A stretch of DNA of 64,000 bases from Paludibacteraceae bacterium (GTDB lineage: Bacteria > Bacteroidota > Bacteroidia > Bacteroidales > Paludibacteraceae): assembly GCA_017479885.1 (NCBI GenBank), contig JAFVBR010000002.1:1-64000 (forward strand). Direction: 5' to 3'. Under the pieces are notes generated by a model that was not told where the DNA came from, searched no databases, and was given only the letters and a program-made list of their open reading frames with translations. Below are positions 17,360 to 26,391 of this stretch, one piece after another. The position numbers and the translations under genes were made by a program. Numbering within the stretch: position 1 is the first letter of the stretch; each line of letters starts with the position of its first letter.

Positions 17360-18013
17360 TTATTTATCTTCAAATCTCCGTTTGATAACTTTTGCGGGAC
17401 TTCCAACTACTATAACATTTGTCGGGACAGACTTCGTTACTAAACTACCTGCTCCTACTAACGAATATTTTCCTATCACATTAGCTTTTCCTGATACGAT
17501 GGTCGATGCTTGCCCTACAAATACATTATCTTCCAATTTTGTACATGCCCCGACTAATGCCTTTGGTCCGATAAAACAATTTGACTTAATAGTTGTTCCA
17601 TGACATACAACCACATTTGTACTAATTATTGTATTTCGACCAATATTCGTATCCGCTTGTATCTCTGTATAAGGTCCTGCTATTACTCCACAATCGCTTA
17701 TTATGGCATATCGAGACAGTATTGCCGTAGGATGGAATATCGTTGGAACAATACCTCCTTTATTCATTATTTTTTCAAATATCTTTTCACGAATCTCATT
17801 ATCCCCCATTGTGAGCATGAAATTCAGTCCCTTAATATCCGAGTTCAACAAATCTTCAAAAGAACCAAGTATCGGATACCCATGATCCATCTGACCAGTC
17901 CGTTCATCATTATAGTGATAAAGTCCCGCTATCTCGTAACCACAGTCTATTGCTAAATCCATAGAGACCGGAGTATTCCGTCCTACTCCCAGGAGGTAAA
18001 TTTTCTTACTCAT
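17360..18013 (-). CDS. NeuD/PglD-type sugar O- or N-acyltransferase
   Basis: The 217-residue protein has the two-part plan of NeuD/PglD enzymes: a small N-terminal Rossmann-like domain (KKIYLLGVGRNTPVSMDLA) binding the nucleotide sugar, then a left-handed beta-helix of hexapeptide repeats (residues about 100-205, ending SLVGAGSLVTKSVPTNVIVVGSPAKVIK). It would acetylate an amino or hydroxyl group of a nucleotide-activated sugar using acetyl-CoA. The DegT aminotransferase 6 kb upstream could supply an amino sugar, but this link is inference. Confidence 0.88.
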   Translation of the reverse strand: MSKKIYLLGVGRNTPVSMDLAIDCGYEIAGLYHYNDERTGQMDHGYPILGSFEDLLNSDIKGLNFMLTMGDNEIREKIFEKIMNKGGIVPTIFHPTAILSRYAIISDCGVIAGPYTEIQADTNIGRNTIISTNVVVCHGTTIKSNCFIGPKALVGACTKLEDNVFVGQASTIVSGKANVIGKYSLVGAGSLVTKSVPTNVIVVGSPAKVIKRRFEDK

Positions 18014-18025
18014 AATCCTTCTCCT

Positions 18026-19132
18026 TTACGCCGCTAATCGCTCGTAAAGGGCTAAGGACAAGTTATTTACCCCCCCCATGAGCTTTGTTAAACGCCTGAT
18101 TTTATGCTCGTTATAGCGATAACCCGGATAATTCAATACCATCGGAACAAGATCCTTTATGATATACAATTCTTCCTTGAATTGAAGATTATGTTCATTA
18201 ATTCCTTTGCCATTCATCCAGTCAACCACTATCTGCGGATAATTAAATCCTGCCAAATATGATAGGGGATAATGTCCTGATATGCGACAATTGAACTCGA
18301 TGAAGAATACTCCATTATCATTTTTGAGGCAATCAACAGATAGTAAACCCTCATGATGACTATTAGCAGCTATCTTCTTCGCAAACGACTCAAATGGTTC
18401 ACTCGTAGTGGTTCTTCCTAAGTCTGTTTCTCCGCTTCGCATCGTGACTTTTTGCTTAGCAAAAGTCTTTATATAATTGCCATCCAAATCATTTAGCACA
18501 TCCAACCCATATTCCTCTCCTGCTATCAATTCTTGATAAATAATCGGGGAATCTTTGGTCATGCAGGACTCATATTTGAGATAGGACGAAAAAATCTCTC
18601 GCTCACATTTTTTTGTGAGCACCCTTAACTCATCCATATCTTCCACTTTGTAGATAGATAAAGATGCCATCCCCCATCTGGGCTTCAATATCAGCGGAAA
18701 AGAAATATCACCATTATTTATGGCTTCCGTTACACCGTTTAAGGTATTATAAGTCTTCGGAGAGGGTAAACCGTGCTGTATCAAGAACTCATAGGTTTTC
18801 CACTTGTCATTACATATCTCAACGAACTCCTTAGACGCAAGAATTAATTGTATATTTGCTTGTTCAAAATCAGACCTATGCTTTGCCAAAACCAATAAGT
18901 CCACATCAAACAAAGACAAAACAACGCGAATGTCATTTTCTTTGCAATAATTAATGATTGATGGGATATACTCATCATCATAGATTAAGGGAGTAATCAT
19001 ATATCCGTCTGCACGCTGAAGAGCTATGGTATATGCGCTGTTAGCTGCGTACACCTTGCCTACCCCATTACATTGTTTAAAATAATCCACAATGTATGAT
19101 CTTCTCCCAGCTGTTGTTAATAATATATTCAT
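18026..19132 (-). CDS. ATP-grasp ligase with G8 tract
   Basis: The 368-residue protein is a carbamoyl-phosphate-synthase-like ATP-grasp enzyme: an N-terminal domain (NILLTTAGRRSYIVDYF), an ATP-binding segment (FPLILKPRWGMASLSIYKVED) and a catalytic acidic cluster (GVFFIEFNCRISGHYP). Such enzymes ligate a carboxylate to an amine, so it may decorate a sugar with an amino acid or similar group; the substrate is unknown. Its stop region contains eight G (18070-18077) encoding MGGVNNLSLALYERLAA. The frame is open now; slippage would only alter the last dozen residues. It overlaps the upstream acetyltransferase by four nucleotides. Confidence 0.85.
   Translation of the reverse strand: MNILLTTAGRRSYIVDYFKQCNGVGKVYAANSAYTIALQRADGYMITPLIYDDEYIPSIINYCKENDIRVVLSLFDVDLLVLAKHRSDFEQANIQLILASKEFVEICNDKWKTYEFLIQHGLPSPKTYNTLNGVTEAINNGDISFPLILKPRWGMASLSIYKVEDMDELRVLTKKCEREIFSSYLKYESCMTKDSPIIYQELIAGEEYGLDVLNDLDGNYIKTFAKQKVTMRSGETDLGRTTTSEPFESFAKKIAANSHHEGLLSVDCLKNDNGVFFIEFNCRISGHYPLSYLAGFNYPQIVVDWMNGKGINEHNLQFKEELYIIKDLVPMVLNYPGYRYNEHKIRRLTKLMGGVNNLSLALYERLAA
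18070..18077. repeat. C8 homopolymer near the 3' end of the ATP-grasp gene
   Basis: Eight C on the plus strand, encoding the GG near the C-terminus of the ATP-grasp protein. Its position means slippage would change the tail rather than abolish the enzyme. Confidence 0.8.
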
Positions 19133-19782
19133 CGTAAAATACTTATAATATCAATATTAGTTACATTACTCTTAAACAGATGAAGATTCGCCTGAATCTT
19201 TTCGTCTTCCCATTTCCACCATTTCATTTCTAATAATTTGGTTACAATTTCTTTAGAGAAACGGTACTTTATTACTTTAGCAGGCACTCCAGCAACTATT
19301 GCATACGGAGGGACATCCTTTGTAACCACAGCATTTGCTCCTATTATTGCGCCATCACCAATCTTTATTCCTCTCAATATCGTGCTATTACATCCAATCC
19401 ACACATCATTTCCAATTTCAAGTGTGTTCGCAAATTTCTCATTTCTAATGTTTTGATCTTCACCCGCTAACCCGAATTTACTGTCATATATAAACGGATG
19501 AGTGGAGATGCGATTATATTTATGTTCAGGCGGACCTATAGTAACACCATAGGAGATTGAACAATAGCTACCAATAGAACAATGAAACATCATACACCAA
19601 GGACCAGTGTACGTACGCTTTCCGAGTTTTACATTGAGTAGCACATTCTGCCTGTCAATATAACAATAATCATCCAGAAAAGAATTCTTAACCCGAGAGA
19701 ATTCTCCGATGGTAACTTCCTTATTGACTTCACTGTTGTAAATATCTGCATCTCTATATATTTTGGCTGTTTCATGAATCAT
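19129..19782 (-). CDS. CatB-type hexapeptide acetyltransferase
   Basis: The protein is a trimeric left-handed beta-helix acetyltransferase of the xenobiotic/CatB-related group. The helix region has CSIGSYCSISYGVTIG and the typical end VWIGCNSTILRGIKIGDGAII plus [25 protein letters not shown] His in the GPPEHKYNRIS segment is the likely catalytic base. I prefer the Met at 19782 (MIHETAKIYRDAD); three further codons are possible. It is the first gene of the polysaccharide operon in the direction of transcription. Confidence 0.88.
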   Translation of the reverse strand: MIHETAKIYRDADIYNSEVNKEVTIGEFSRVKNSFLDDYCYIDRQNVLLNVKLGKRTYTGPWCMMFHCSIGSYCSISYGVTIGPPEHKYNRISTHPFIYDSKFGLAGEDQNIRNEKFANTLEIGNDVWIGCNSTILRGIKIGDGAIIGANAVVTKDVPPYAIVAGVPAKVIKYRFSKEIVTKLLEMKWWKWEDEKIQANLHLFKSNVTNIDIISILR

Positions 19783-19791
19783 AAGCATCAT

Positions 19792-20030
19792 AATATTTGA
19801 TTATTATACTCAAAGGCATCTTAACCAACAGAAAAACATATCAGCTCTCTGGTGTCATCAAGTTCCAACAGCAGACACATGGCATAAAACATGATTGCAT
19901 CATTCCTATAGTCATAGTTTTTGAAGTTCATAAGTTATATATCTTATCTGATTTGCAGTTATTATATTGTTAACATCTCTTTTTATCGTCTCGTATCTCT
20001 TCCGCACGTCGCTCGTAAGTAAGTCAGTGA
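19792..20030. other. intergenic stretch upstream of the polysaccharide operon
   Basis: About 240 nt without a gene. The operon promoter should be here, but I see no box pair at the spacing found elsewhere in the window. Confidence 0.4.
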
Positions 20031-20425
20031 CTATTTTTTCAGTTTCCTTAATAATTCAAGACCTTTAGGAGTGAGATAATATGCTTGACCCTTCCGTTTT
20101 GGGTTATTAGGATAGAGCATGGTTACATAACCGGCTTTAATAGCAGGAATTAAATAGGTTAATCTGAAATTTTCACGATGATTCAAGTGCATAATTTCCA
20201 TTATTTCCTCACGAGTTTTAGTATCACCCCTAATTACCATTATCAACTTTTTAATCGGTTCCGCAATATGGTCGGTTTCATGCACGGTTTGATGCACGGT
20301 TTGATGCACGGTTTGATGTGTACTTTCAGGTTCCTTCTCCTGGTCGGTAACTTGTTTCTCTGGTCGCCAAAGGATAGTTGTAAAATCTTCGTCCTGAATA
20401 AATTCCGGGGTACGCAGTCCATTTG
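20031..20425 (-). pseudogene. C-terminal remnant of an AlbA/Schlafen-type ATP-binding regulator
   Basis: The open frame extends upstream of the first Met and begins NGLRTPEFIQDEDFTTILWRPEK, the segment that precedes the terminal winged helix in AlbA_2/RecG-like regulators. It continues through a HQTV repeat (four copies of a 12-bp unit at about 20281-20320) and ends with a winged-helix region (REEIMEIMHLNHRENFRLTYLIPAIKAGYV). The AlbA and ATPase domains are missing, so this is a fragment. It differs from the neighbouring remnant, which has its own terminal winged helix. Confidence 0.75.
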
Positions 20426-20507
20426 TATAATTTTATAGTCGTAATTTGTGCTTCATTTTCTCTCGCTAGTCTCACGCTTGACTGTCGGTGGTAAATTGGA
20501 TTGTTTT

Positions 20508-21359
20508 TTATTTTCTCAATTTATATGTTCTGTTTTTGTTTGCACCATTGGCAATTAAAATGCCTCGTTCTACAAGCATTCGCAAATAATCTCTGGTGCG
20601 GGATGTTTTTATTGATAACACATCTGCCATCTCCGTGACCGTAACAATCGAATGGGTTTGCATATATTCAATAATAATATCCAATTTCTGCTCAACGGTA
20701 GTATTTTCTGCCGACTTATCGCCGATTTGGTCATTTATCGCCGACTTATCGCCGACTTGATATTTATCACCGATTTGTCGCCGATGGCTTTTGTTTGCAT
20801 AGACAAGGTTACTCAATTGGGTGAAAATTGCGACACATATATTGGAGAAAAGCCTGTTAAACGTTGCCATATATCAATCAAATCGGGTATTCCCATCCCT
20901 GCTCGATCTCCAACACCAATAAGACTAAACATCTTCATTAACGTTGCATTACGTGGATCGATACTCCGCCTCCTATTGCCATTTTTAAACTGATACGCAA
21001 TATATAGGTCGCATCTCGCGCTCTGCACGCGGGACCTCGATTGTGATTATCTGCTTGTCATCAATAGTCTGGACGGAAACCATACTATCCGTTAGAATAT
21101 TGAGACTTACTTTCTGCGGATTATTAATCGTAACCCAAAAATCTCTAATCAATTCATCCGGCTTAGGAACACCGACAATCTGCAATTGATGGTTCTTATC
21201 TTCCTCCACGCCTAATACAATCAGTCCGCCATCAGAATTTGCAAACGAAGAATATGTCTCCCATAGACTATGAGGCAACCCTCCAGAAGCTTTTTTGACT
21301 TCCAAACGATTGTCTTCTTGGTATTCAGTTAATTTATTGACATCAAAATTCTTGGTCAT
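20508..21359 (-). pseudogene. AlbA_2 (Schlafen-type) ATP-binding regulator, internally deleted and frameshifted
   Basis: The N-terminal AlbA_2 domain (residues 1-117: EVKKASGGLPHSLWETYSSFANSDGGLIVLGV) reads to PRAEREMRPIY and then leaves frame. The following frame contains only the last part of the ATPase region (SIDPRNATLMKMFSLIGVGDRAGMGIPDLIDIW), so about 200 residues are missing. A third frame gives a Q-I/V-G-D-K-S repeat (three to four copies) and a winged helix (TVTEMADVLSIKTSRTRDYLRMLVERGIL). The gene is clearly dead. Its promoter boxes are still recognisable at 21383-21413. Confidence 0.85.
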
Positions 21360-21382
21360 GCATCCTACACTATTGGGGGCAG

Positions 21383-21413
21383 CAAAATTACTAAAAAATT
21401 TTTAGTCATGCAA
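21383..21413 (-). promoter_or_regulatory. promoter of the AlbA_2 pseudogene
   Basis: The -7 box TAATTTTG (21390 down to 21383) lies 20 nt from a -33 TTG (21411-21413). The -33 box is part of the 20-bp repeat 21409-21428. Confidence 0.65.
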
Positions 21414-21428
21414 AATGATACTTACGCC
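21409..21428. repeat. 20-bp direct repeat, copy 2
   Basis: TGCAAAATGATACTTACGCC here is identical to 8532-8551, in the same orientation. The two copies bracket the whole polysaccharide operon. Confidence 0.85.
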
Positions 21429-21714
21429 GGAAATTTTATAATTATTTCCTTATTTTTCTATATTTTTTCTTACTAAGTATATTCACAATTCTATCCGCGA
21501 CAATCTTATCCACATAGTTCGTTCATTATTTTCATCCTACTGGACAAAATTACTGATTTTTGTCCAATTATACAAATATTTAGTACAAACACTTATTATT
21601 TACCAATTGCTCATTCTATAGCTTTTTTAGTGCAATCTCGTTATGCCGTTTGCTTTGGCTGTTGGCTGACCGTCGGCTCATTGTCGGCTCATTGTCGGGA
21701 TTGATGGCTAAGTG
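21429..21714. other. AT-rich intergenic stretch
   Basis: No gene is visible. Near 21665-21700 there are two to three short copies of CGGCTCATTGT just beyond the ATPase stop codon. Confidence 0.5.
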
Positions 21715-23061
21715 TCACATATCTTCCAGCGTCAGTAACTTCGTCTCTATTTGATACTTACACAGCTCCGTCTGCCGCAGATACTCCACCTTCAGCATGA
21801 ACAACTCATGCTTGTACTCCTCCTTCTTGCGCTTCACCTCAGCCACCAGAGCCTTCTTCCCTTCTACCGACAGCGCGATGATATCCACTTCCGCATCTAT
21901 CGTCTGTCCCTTGTACACAATTGCTTTACTGCGCCACCATCCATTGATTTCGCGCCATTCGAATGACTCTGCCAACTGTTGCCGGAAATAACGCTCCAAA
22001 ACTAATCCCGTATACGTCTCATAATCCCTCGTCGCCAATCGCAATAGGCCTTCAAAGTTCTGTATCTCTATCATCGAACGGTTCTTCTCCACATATCGGA
22101 ACCAGAATCGTAAAAAGTTGTCATTCAACGAATACTGCACTGTCCGACTATCAGGCTTGGCAAATATCGGACGTTCCTTACGAATCACGCTATAGGTCTC
22201 ATCCAATGCCTTCAGATGGCCCCCTACCGAAATACCACCTAATCGCTGCTCGATTTGCGCTTGAGTCGTATTTCCGGACGCTATCTCTTGCAATATCGAG
22301 AAATACGTCCCGTAGTTCTTACCAAACTCGCTCACCAGCAACGTCCGTCCTTCTTCCAGAAAATGCGAGTTCTCCGAGAATACATACGCGTACATCTGCT
22401 CCTTGTTAACGCAGCCGTTATCCAACAGCCATGTCATGTACTTCGGAACGCCTCCCGTTATCGTATAAAGCGCCAACAGATCATCGTTCGTGTAGTTAGG
22501 GTTATAGTCTGCCAGAATCTGCTTCAGCACTTCTGTCTGGAACGGGTGCAGACGGATGATATGGTCGGCACGGTTGAACAACGGTTCGTCCTTGTCCATG
22601 AAGATTTTCTGCATCAGCCGGTATGCCGAACCGCTAATCACCAAGTTGATGTGCGTCTGCTCGCGGTAGGAGTCCCATAGATTCTGCATATCCGAGAACA
22701 CACCAGGATTGATATTCATAAACTCCTGAAATTCATCCAGTACCAACGTGAACGATTGATGCTTGCCTTGTTCCAACAAATGCCGAAGGAGAGCCGCAAA
22801 CGATGTCAATCCATCCGGAATGTACATGTCTGTCTGCTCATGCAAGCTATCAATGAGTGTACTCACCAGTTCAGACTCGCTTTTGCGCGCAATGAACAGA
22901 TACAGCATGTCTCCGTACTCTTCCAGCGTGTGCTTGATGAGCACTGTCTTACCGATACGTCTGCGTCCCGTGATGAGTGTCATCTGACTCATGTTCGTGT
23001 ACGCCAATTGCCGTATTCGCCTCAATTCCTGTTGTTCCTTTTCCCTATCGTAGAACCTCAT
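21715..23061 (-). CDS. AAA ATPase of the archaeal-ATPase/DUF234 type
   Basis: The 448-residue protein has Walker A GRRRIGKT at about residues 33-40 and Walker B FTLVLDEFQEF near residue 110, with LVISGSAYRLMQKIF as sensor. A winged-helix middle region and a DUF234-type C-terminal domain follow, the latter with DAEVDIIALSVEGKKALVAEVKRKK, a D-(x)n-E-x-K nuclease-like pattern. The family is abundant in Bacteroidetes and its cellular role is unknown. It stands alone with a well-spaced promoter and separates two blocks of decayed genes. Confidence 0.9.
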   Translation of the reverse strand: MRFYDREKEQQELRRIRQLAYTNMSQMTLITGRRRIGKTVLIKHTLEEYGDMLYLFIARKSESELVSTLIDSLHEQTDMYIPDGLTSFAALLRHLLEQGKHQSFTLVLDEFQEFMNINPGVFSDMQNLWDSYREQTHINLVISGSAYRLMQKIFMDKDEPLFNRADHIIRLHPFQTEVLKQILADYNPNYTNDDLLALYTITGGVPKYMTWLLDNGCVNKEQMYAYVFSENSHFLEEGRTLLVSEFGKNYGTYFSILQEIASGNTTQAQIEQRLGGISVGGHLKALDETYSVIRKERPIFAKPDSRTVQYSLNDNFLRFWFRYVEKNRSMIEIQNFEGLLRLATRDYETYTGLVLERYFRQQLAESFEWREINGWWRSKAIVYKGQTIDAEVDIIALSVEGKKALVAEVKRKKEEYKHELFMLKVEYLRQTELCKYQIETKLLTLEDM

Positions 23062-23111
23062 ATTCGATGATTCATTAAGTTATGCAATGGCTGTTAATTC
23101 AATAGCAGTTG

Positions 23112-23143
23112 CAAAAGTACAATATTTTTTTAATATAAGCAAA
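23112..23143 (-). promoter_or_regulatory. promoter of the DUF234 ATPase gene
   Basis: A -33 TTTG (23143 to 23140) and a -7 TACTTTTG (23119 to 23112) are separated by 20 nt on the minus strand, about 50 nt upstream of the start codon. Confidence 0.7.
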
Positions 23144-23226
23144 TGTTTTGCAGTTTTTGGATTATTGTTTATTTTATATCGAAATTCCGTTATTCTCTAT
23201 CCATTCACTTGCTTATTATAGAACGT

Positions 23227-23644
23227 TCAATAAATTTTGCCACTTGTGTTTTGGTGAAGTGAACTCTCGCGCAGATACACAATCGGCAACATGTACTTCG
23301 GTATCTTTTCGCCAATCGCCTTGCGCAACACCGCTACATTCAACTCCTGCTCTGCCTGATAAACGAGCACAATCTGTTTCCCCTTATTGTTATACAGTAC
23401 GCAGCAGTTATCCACTAAGTTACTACCCAAAATCGCCGTTTCAATCTCCCCATATTCAATGCGGTAACCGTTATGCTTGATTTGCGAATCCACGCGTCCT
23501 ACATACATAATCTCCCCACACTCGTTCTCGTACACGATATCACCAGTGCAGTATATAGTCTCGGGATAATGCGTGTTTAGAGGGTTCTGAATGAACGCAT
23601 CCCTGGTCTTCTCAAGATATTGCTTTTAATTCTTGATATGTCAT
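23227..23644 (-). pseudogene. remnant of an amino-acid adenylation (AMP-binding) protein
   Basis: Only the C-terminal part of an adenylate-forming enzyme is present: YCTGDIVYENECGEIMYVGRVDSQIKHNGYRIE contains the hinge and TGD/GR-x-D motifs, and the frame ends SSLHQNTSGKIY at the expected last Lys region. The upstream frame (EKTRDAFIQNPLNTHYPETIYC) has no start codon and is preceded by an unrelated short frame MTYQELKAIS followed by a stop. The catalytic N-terminal domain is missing. DltA-like or acyl-ACP ligase ancestry is possible. It lies directly after the aminotransferase gene, so it may once have belonged to the glycan cluster. Confidence 0.8.
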
Positions 23645-23660
23645 AATGCAATATTAATCA

Positions 23661-24815
23661 TCATCTTACATTTACAATTACATCAATTACCCTTTTCACA
23701 TCATCCTCACTCAATGCATGGTGCATCGGAAGGCAGATGACTTGGTCGGCAAACTTGTTCGCATTGGGCAGATTCTCTTTCGCTGCGGAAGAATAATCTT
23801 TGTATGGTTCAAAATCGGTTATCAGCGGATAGAAATAGCGTCTGCCATATATTCCACGCAATTTCATTTTCTCATACAACTCATCTCGCGTCATTCCATA
23901 TTGTTCTGCATCCACAAAGATGGGAAAATAACTATAGTTGAGTTCGACTCTCATATCTGCGGGAGAAGAGTCAAGGGAGAGGCTATCTACTATCGGCTGA
24001 TAGAGCATGATTCCCTTAACATCTTGCAGAGCTTCAACATATTGCTTTGCTACTTCCTTTCTGCGAGCAATAGCAGCATCCACATATTTCAAATTCAGCA
24101 AGCCGTATGCTGCACGCACCTCGTCCATCTTACTATTGATACCAGGTGCGACTACATTGGTTTCACCACGGAAACCGAAGTTCTTCAAGTTGTCAATCTG
24201 ATACTTCATCTCAGCGGAATGACATATCAGTGCCCCACCCTCTATCGTGTTATAGGTCTTGGTAGCATGGAAACTCAGTGTTGAGATATCGCCCTCAAGC
24301 AGAATGGATTTACCATTCCTTTTTACTCCAAACGCATGCGCGGCATCGTATATCACTTTCAACCCATATTTATCTGCTATTTGCTGTACATGTTCAGTAT
24401 CACACGGGGTACCATACACATGTACAGGCATGATGGCGCGAGTGCGCTCTGTTATCGCCTCTTCTATTCTGTCCGGATCCATACATCCTGTCACAGGGTC
24501 AATGCCGACAAACACAGGAGTCAACCCATTCCACCAGATAGCATGACTGGTTGCCACAAACGAGTATGGAGTTGTTATCACCTCTCCCTCACGAATATCA
24601 AGTGCCTGCAATGCCGTGATAAGCGGCAAAGTTCCATTGGTGAACAATGATATATATTCCACGCCCAAATATTCCGCCAATGCTTTTTCCAAGCGTTGAT
24701 GAAACTCTCCGTTATTGGTAATCCAACGGTGATTCCATATCTCTTGCAGATACGGAATAAACTCCTCCAATGGCGGTAGCAGAGGAGATGTGACGGTTAT
24801 TTGTTTGTTAGTCAT
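23661..24815 (-). CDS. DegT/DnrJ/EryC1 sugar aminotransferase
   Basis: The 384-residue protein is a PLP-dependent aminotransferase acting on nucleotide-linked 4-keto or 3-keto sugars. The PLP lysine is in TLSFHATKTYNTIEGG, with IYDAAHAFGVKRNGKS supplying the Asp that holds the ring nitrogen and NFGFRGETN the following segment. The length matches the family. It overlaps the Wzt-like ABC ATPase by four nucleotides (start at 24815, ABC stop at 24812), so the two are co-translated. It probably makes an amino sugar for the exported glycan; the exact substrate is unknown. Confidence 0.9.
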   Translation of the reverse strand: MTNKQITVTSPLLPPLEEFIPYLQEIWNHRWITNNGEFHQRLEKALAEYLGVEYISLFTNGTLPLITALQALDIREGEVITTPYSFVATSHAIWWNGLTPVFVGIDPVTGCMDPDRIEEAITERTRAIMPVHVYGTPCDTEHVQQIADKYGLKVIYDAAHAFGVKRNGKSILLEGDISTLSFHATKTYNTIEGGALICHSAEMKYQIDNLKNFGFRGETNVVAPGINSKMDEVRAAYGLLNLKYVDAAIARRKEVAKQYVEALQDVKGIMLYQPIVDSLSLDSSPADMRVELNYSYFPIFVDAEQYGMTRDELYEKMKLRGIYGRRYFYPLITDFEPYKDYSSAAKENLPNANKFADQVICLPMHHALSEDDVKRVIDVIVNVR

Positions 24816-26089
24816 ACGCGCTCTTCTGTAAATTCAAATTGGGGGGTTACATCTCCAGGCTCTTTACCCATCCATGCGCCAATGGCAAGTTCACGATTGG
24901 CTAACGTAAAACTAACTACATCATCCTCTGCCATCAAGTCATCCACACCCGGATTATGCACGAAGGCCATAAAGTCAATTGCATAATTACCCCAATTCAA
25001 ATAATTAGCCGGAATAATACACGTCTGAACAAACTCTCCTATCGGATGATTATCGGACAGGAGTTGTTTTCCACCGCCAAAAGAGAAGACCTTATTACCC
25101 TGCTCGTTCTTCATGTGCATAGTAATCCAAAACTTGGGATATCGTTTATTAAGCCTATATCTGATTACAACCTCTAACTCTTGGTCCATACGCATCACAT
25201 CGTTCCACTCTCCGTTACGTTTGCGGACTCCCATCTCCAGCAACTCAAACCCTTTATGATTAATAGGACTATCAAAAAGTTTATGATTATCTATTTCGTT
25301 GCTTCCTCTTAAATATCGTGTGACCACCTCATCCACTCCCCCATCGGCTACCAAGAGACCATTCTGCAGAATTACACCACGCTTGCAAAGACTCTTTACT
25401 GCAGTCATATTATGACTCACGAAGAGGACGGTGCGGCCTTCGCCGTGGGAGATGTCCTGCATTTTGCCGATGGCTTTTTTCTGGAACTCGGCATCACCGA
25501 CAGCGAGGACCTCGTCAACCACCAAAATCTCAGGGTCCAGATGAGCAGCCACGGCAAAGCCCAAGCGAACGGTCATACCGCTGGAGTAACGCTTCACAGG
25601 GGTATCAATATAACGTTCGCAGCCGGAGAAATCGACTATCTCGTCCAGCTTGCGGTCAATCTCCTGCTTGGTCATGCCCATGATGGCACCGTTCAGGTAG
25701 ATATTCTCACGTCCTGTCATCTCGCCGTGGAAACCCGTGCCGACCTCCAATAATGAGGCTATCCTGCCGCGGGCACGGATGGTGCCCGTGGTGGGGGTAG
25801 TGACCTTGCTGAGCAGTTTCAGGAGCGTACTCTTGCCGGCTCCGTTCTTGCCGATGATGCCTACCACATCGCCCTGCTCCACATTGAAGTTGATGTCACG
25901 CAGCGCCCAGACATACTCCGAGTCGCCACGGGTGGCGCGGTCGTTGGTGTCGCCTATCTTCAGGTACGGGTCCTCCCGCCGCAGCACACTGGTCTGCCAC
26001 CAGCGGTTCAAGTCGTGGCTCAACGTGCGCGTTGAGACCAGACCGAGGCGGTATTGTTTGCTTATATTTTCAAATTCTATTGCGGTCAT
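24812..26089 (-). CDS. Wzt-type polysaccharide ABC exporter ATPase with C-terminal carbohydrate-binding domain
   Basis: The 425-residue protein has an ABC ATPase domain (residues about 1-245): Walker A GKNGAGKSTLLKLL, signature KRYSSGMTVRLGF, Walker B LVVDEVLAVGDAEF. The C-terminal region (about 255-415) resembles the Wzt_C domain that recognises the non-reducing end of O-antigen or capsule chains. This normally pairs with a Wzm membrane permease, usually adjacent upstream. No permease is found on either side here. The promoter at 26173-26204 sits directly upstream, so the permease is not in this operon. Confidence 0.92.
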   Translation of the reverse strand: MTAIEFENISKQYRLGLVSTRTLSHDLNRWWQTSVLRREDPYLKIGDTNDRATRGDSEYVWALRDINFNVEQGDVVGIIGKNGAGKSTLLKLLSKVTTPTTGTIRARGRIASLLEVGTGFHGEMTGRENIYLNGAIMGMTKQEIDRKLDEIVDFSGCERYIDTPVKRYSSGMTVRLGFAVAAHLDPEILVVDEVLAVGDAEFQKKAIGKMQDISHGEGRTVLFVSHNMTAVKSLCKRGVILQNGLLVADGGVDEVVTRYLRGSNEIDNHKLFDSPINHKGFELLEMGVRKRNGEWNDVMRMDQELEVVIRYRLNKRYPKFWITMHMKNEQGNKVFSFGGGKQLLSDNHPIGEFVQTCIIPANYLNWGNYAIDFMAFVHNPGVDDLMAEDDVVSFTLANRELAIGAWMGKEPGDVTPQFEFTEERV

Positions 26090-26172
26090 GACTTATACGT
26101 TGCTTTTTTGCAGTTAAGTCGGGAAAAAACTTGTTTGAGGTACATATGATGTACATATTACAATAAAGCGTA

Positions 26173-26204
26173 CAAAGATACGGCTATTTTTTGATATATG
26201 CAAA
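26173..26204 (-). promoter_or_regulatory. promoter of the ABC ATPase-aminotransferase operon
   Basis: A -33 TTTG (26204 to 26201) is followed after 20 nt by the -7 box TATCTTTG (26180 to 26173). Confidence 0.75.
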
Positions 26205-26304
26205 CGACAAGGACTTATTATATGCGAAATGTATTGAGGGTGATTGTATAACATGAGCACAGATTGCACAGATTATAGCGGTGTATTTTAATAACAAATG
26301 GGGA

Positions 26305-26335
26305 TTGCACGTGTCAGAAAAATACATTACCTTTG
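26305..26335 (+). promoter_or_regulatory. promoter of the DUF4491 gene
   Basis: A -33 TTG (26305-26307) and -7 TACCTTTG (26328-26335) are separated by 20 nt, about 57 nt upstream of the ATG at 26392. It probably also serves glyA. Confidence 0.75.
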
Positions 26336-26391
26336 CAAACGGAAACAAATCAAAAAAAATAGGAAACAATACAAAACCAGATAACAACAAT

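Noticed and set aside
26281..26391. Longer start for the DUF4491 gene
   Set aside because: It would place coding sequence over a well-formed promoter; the ATG at 26392 matches the family start.
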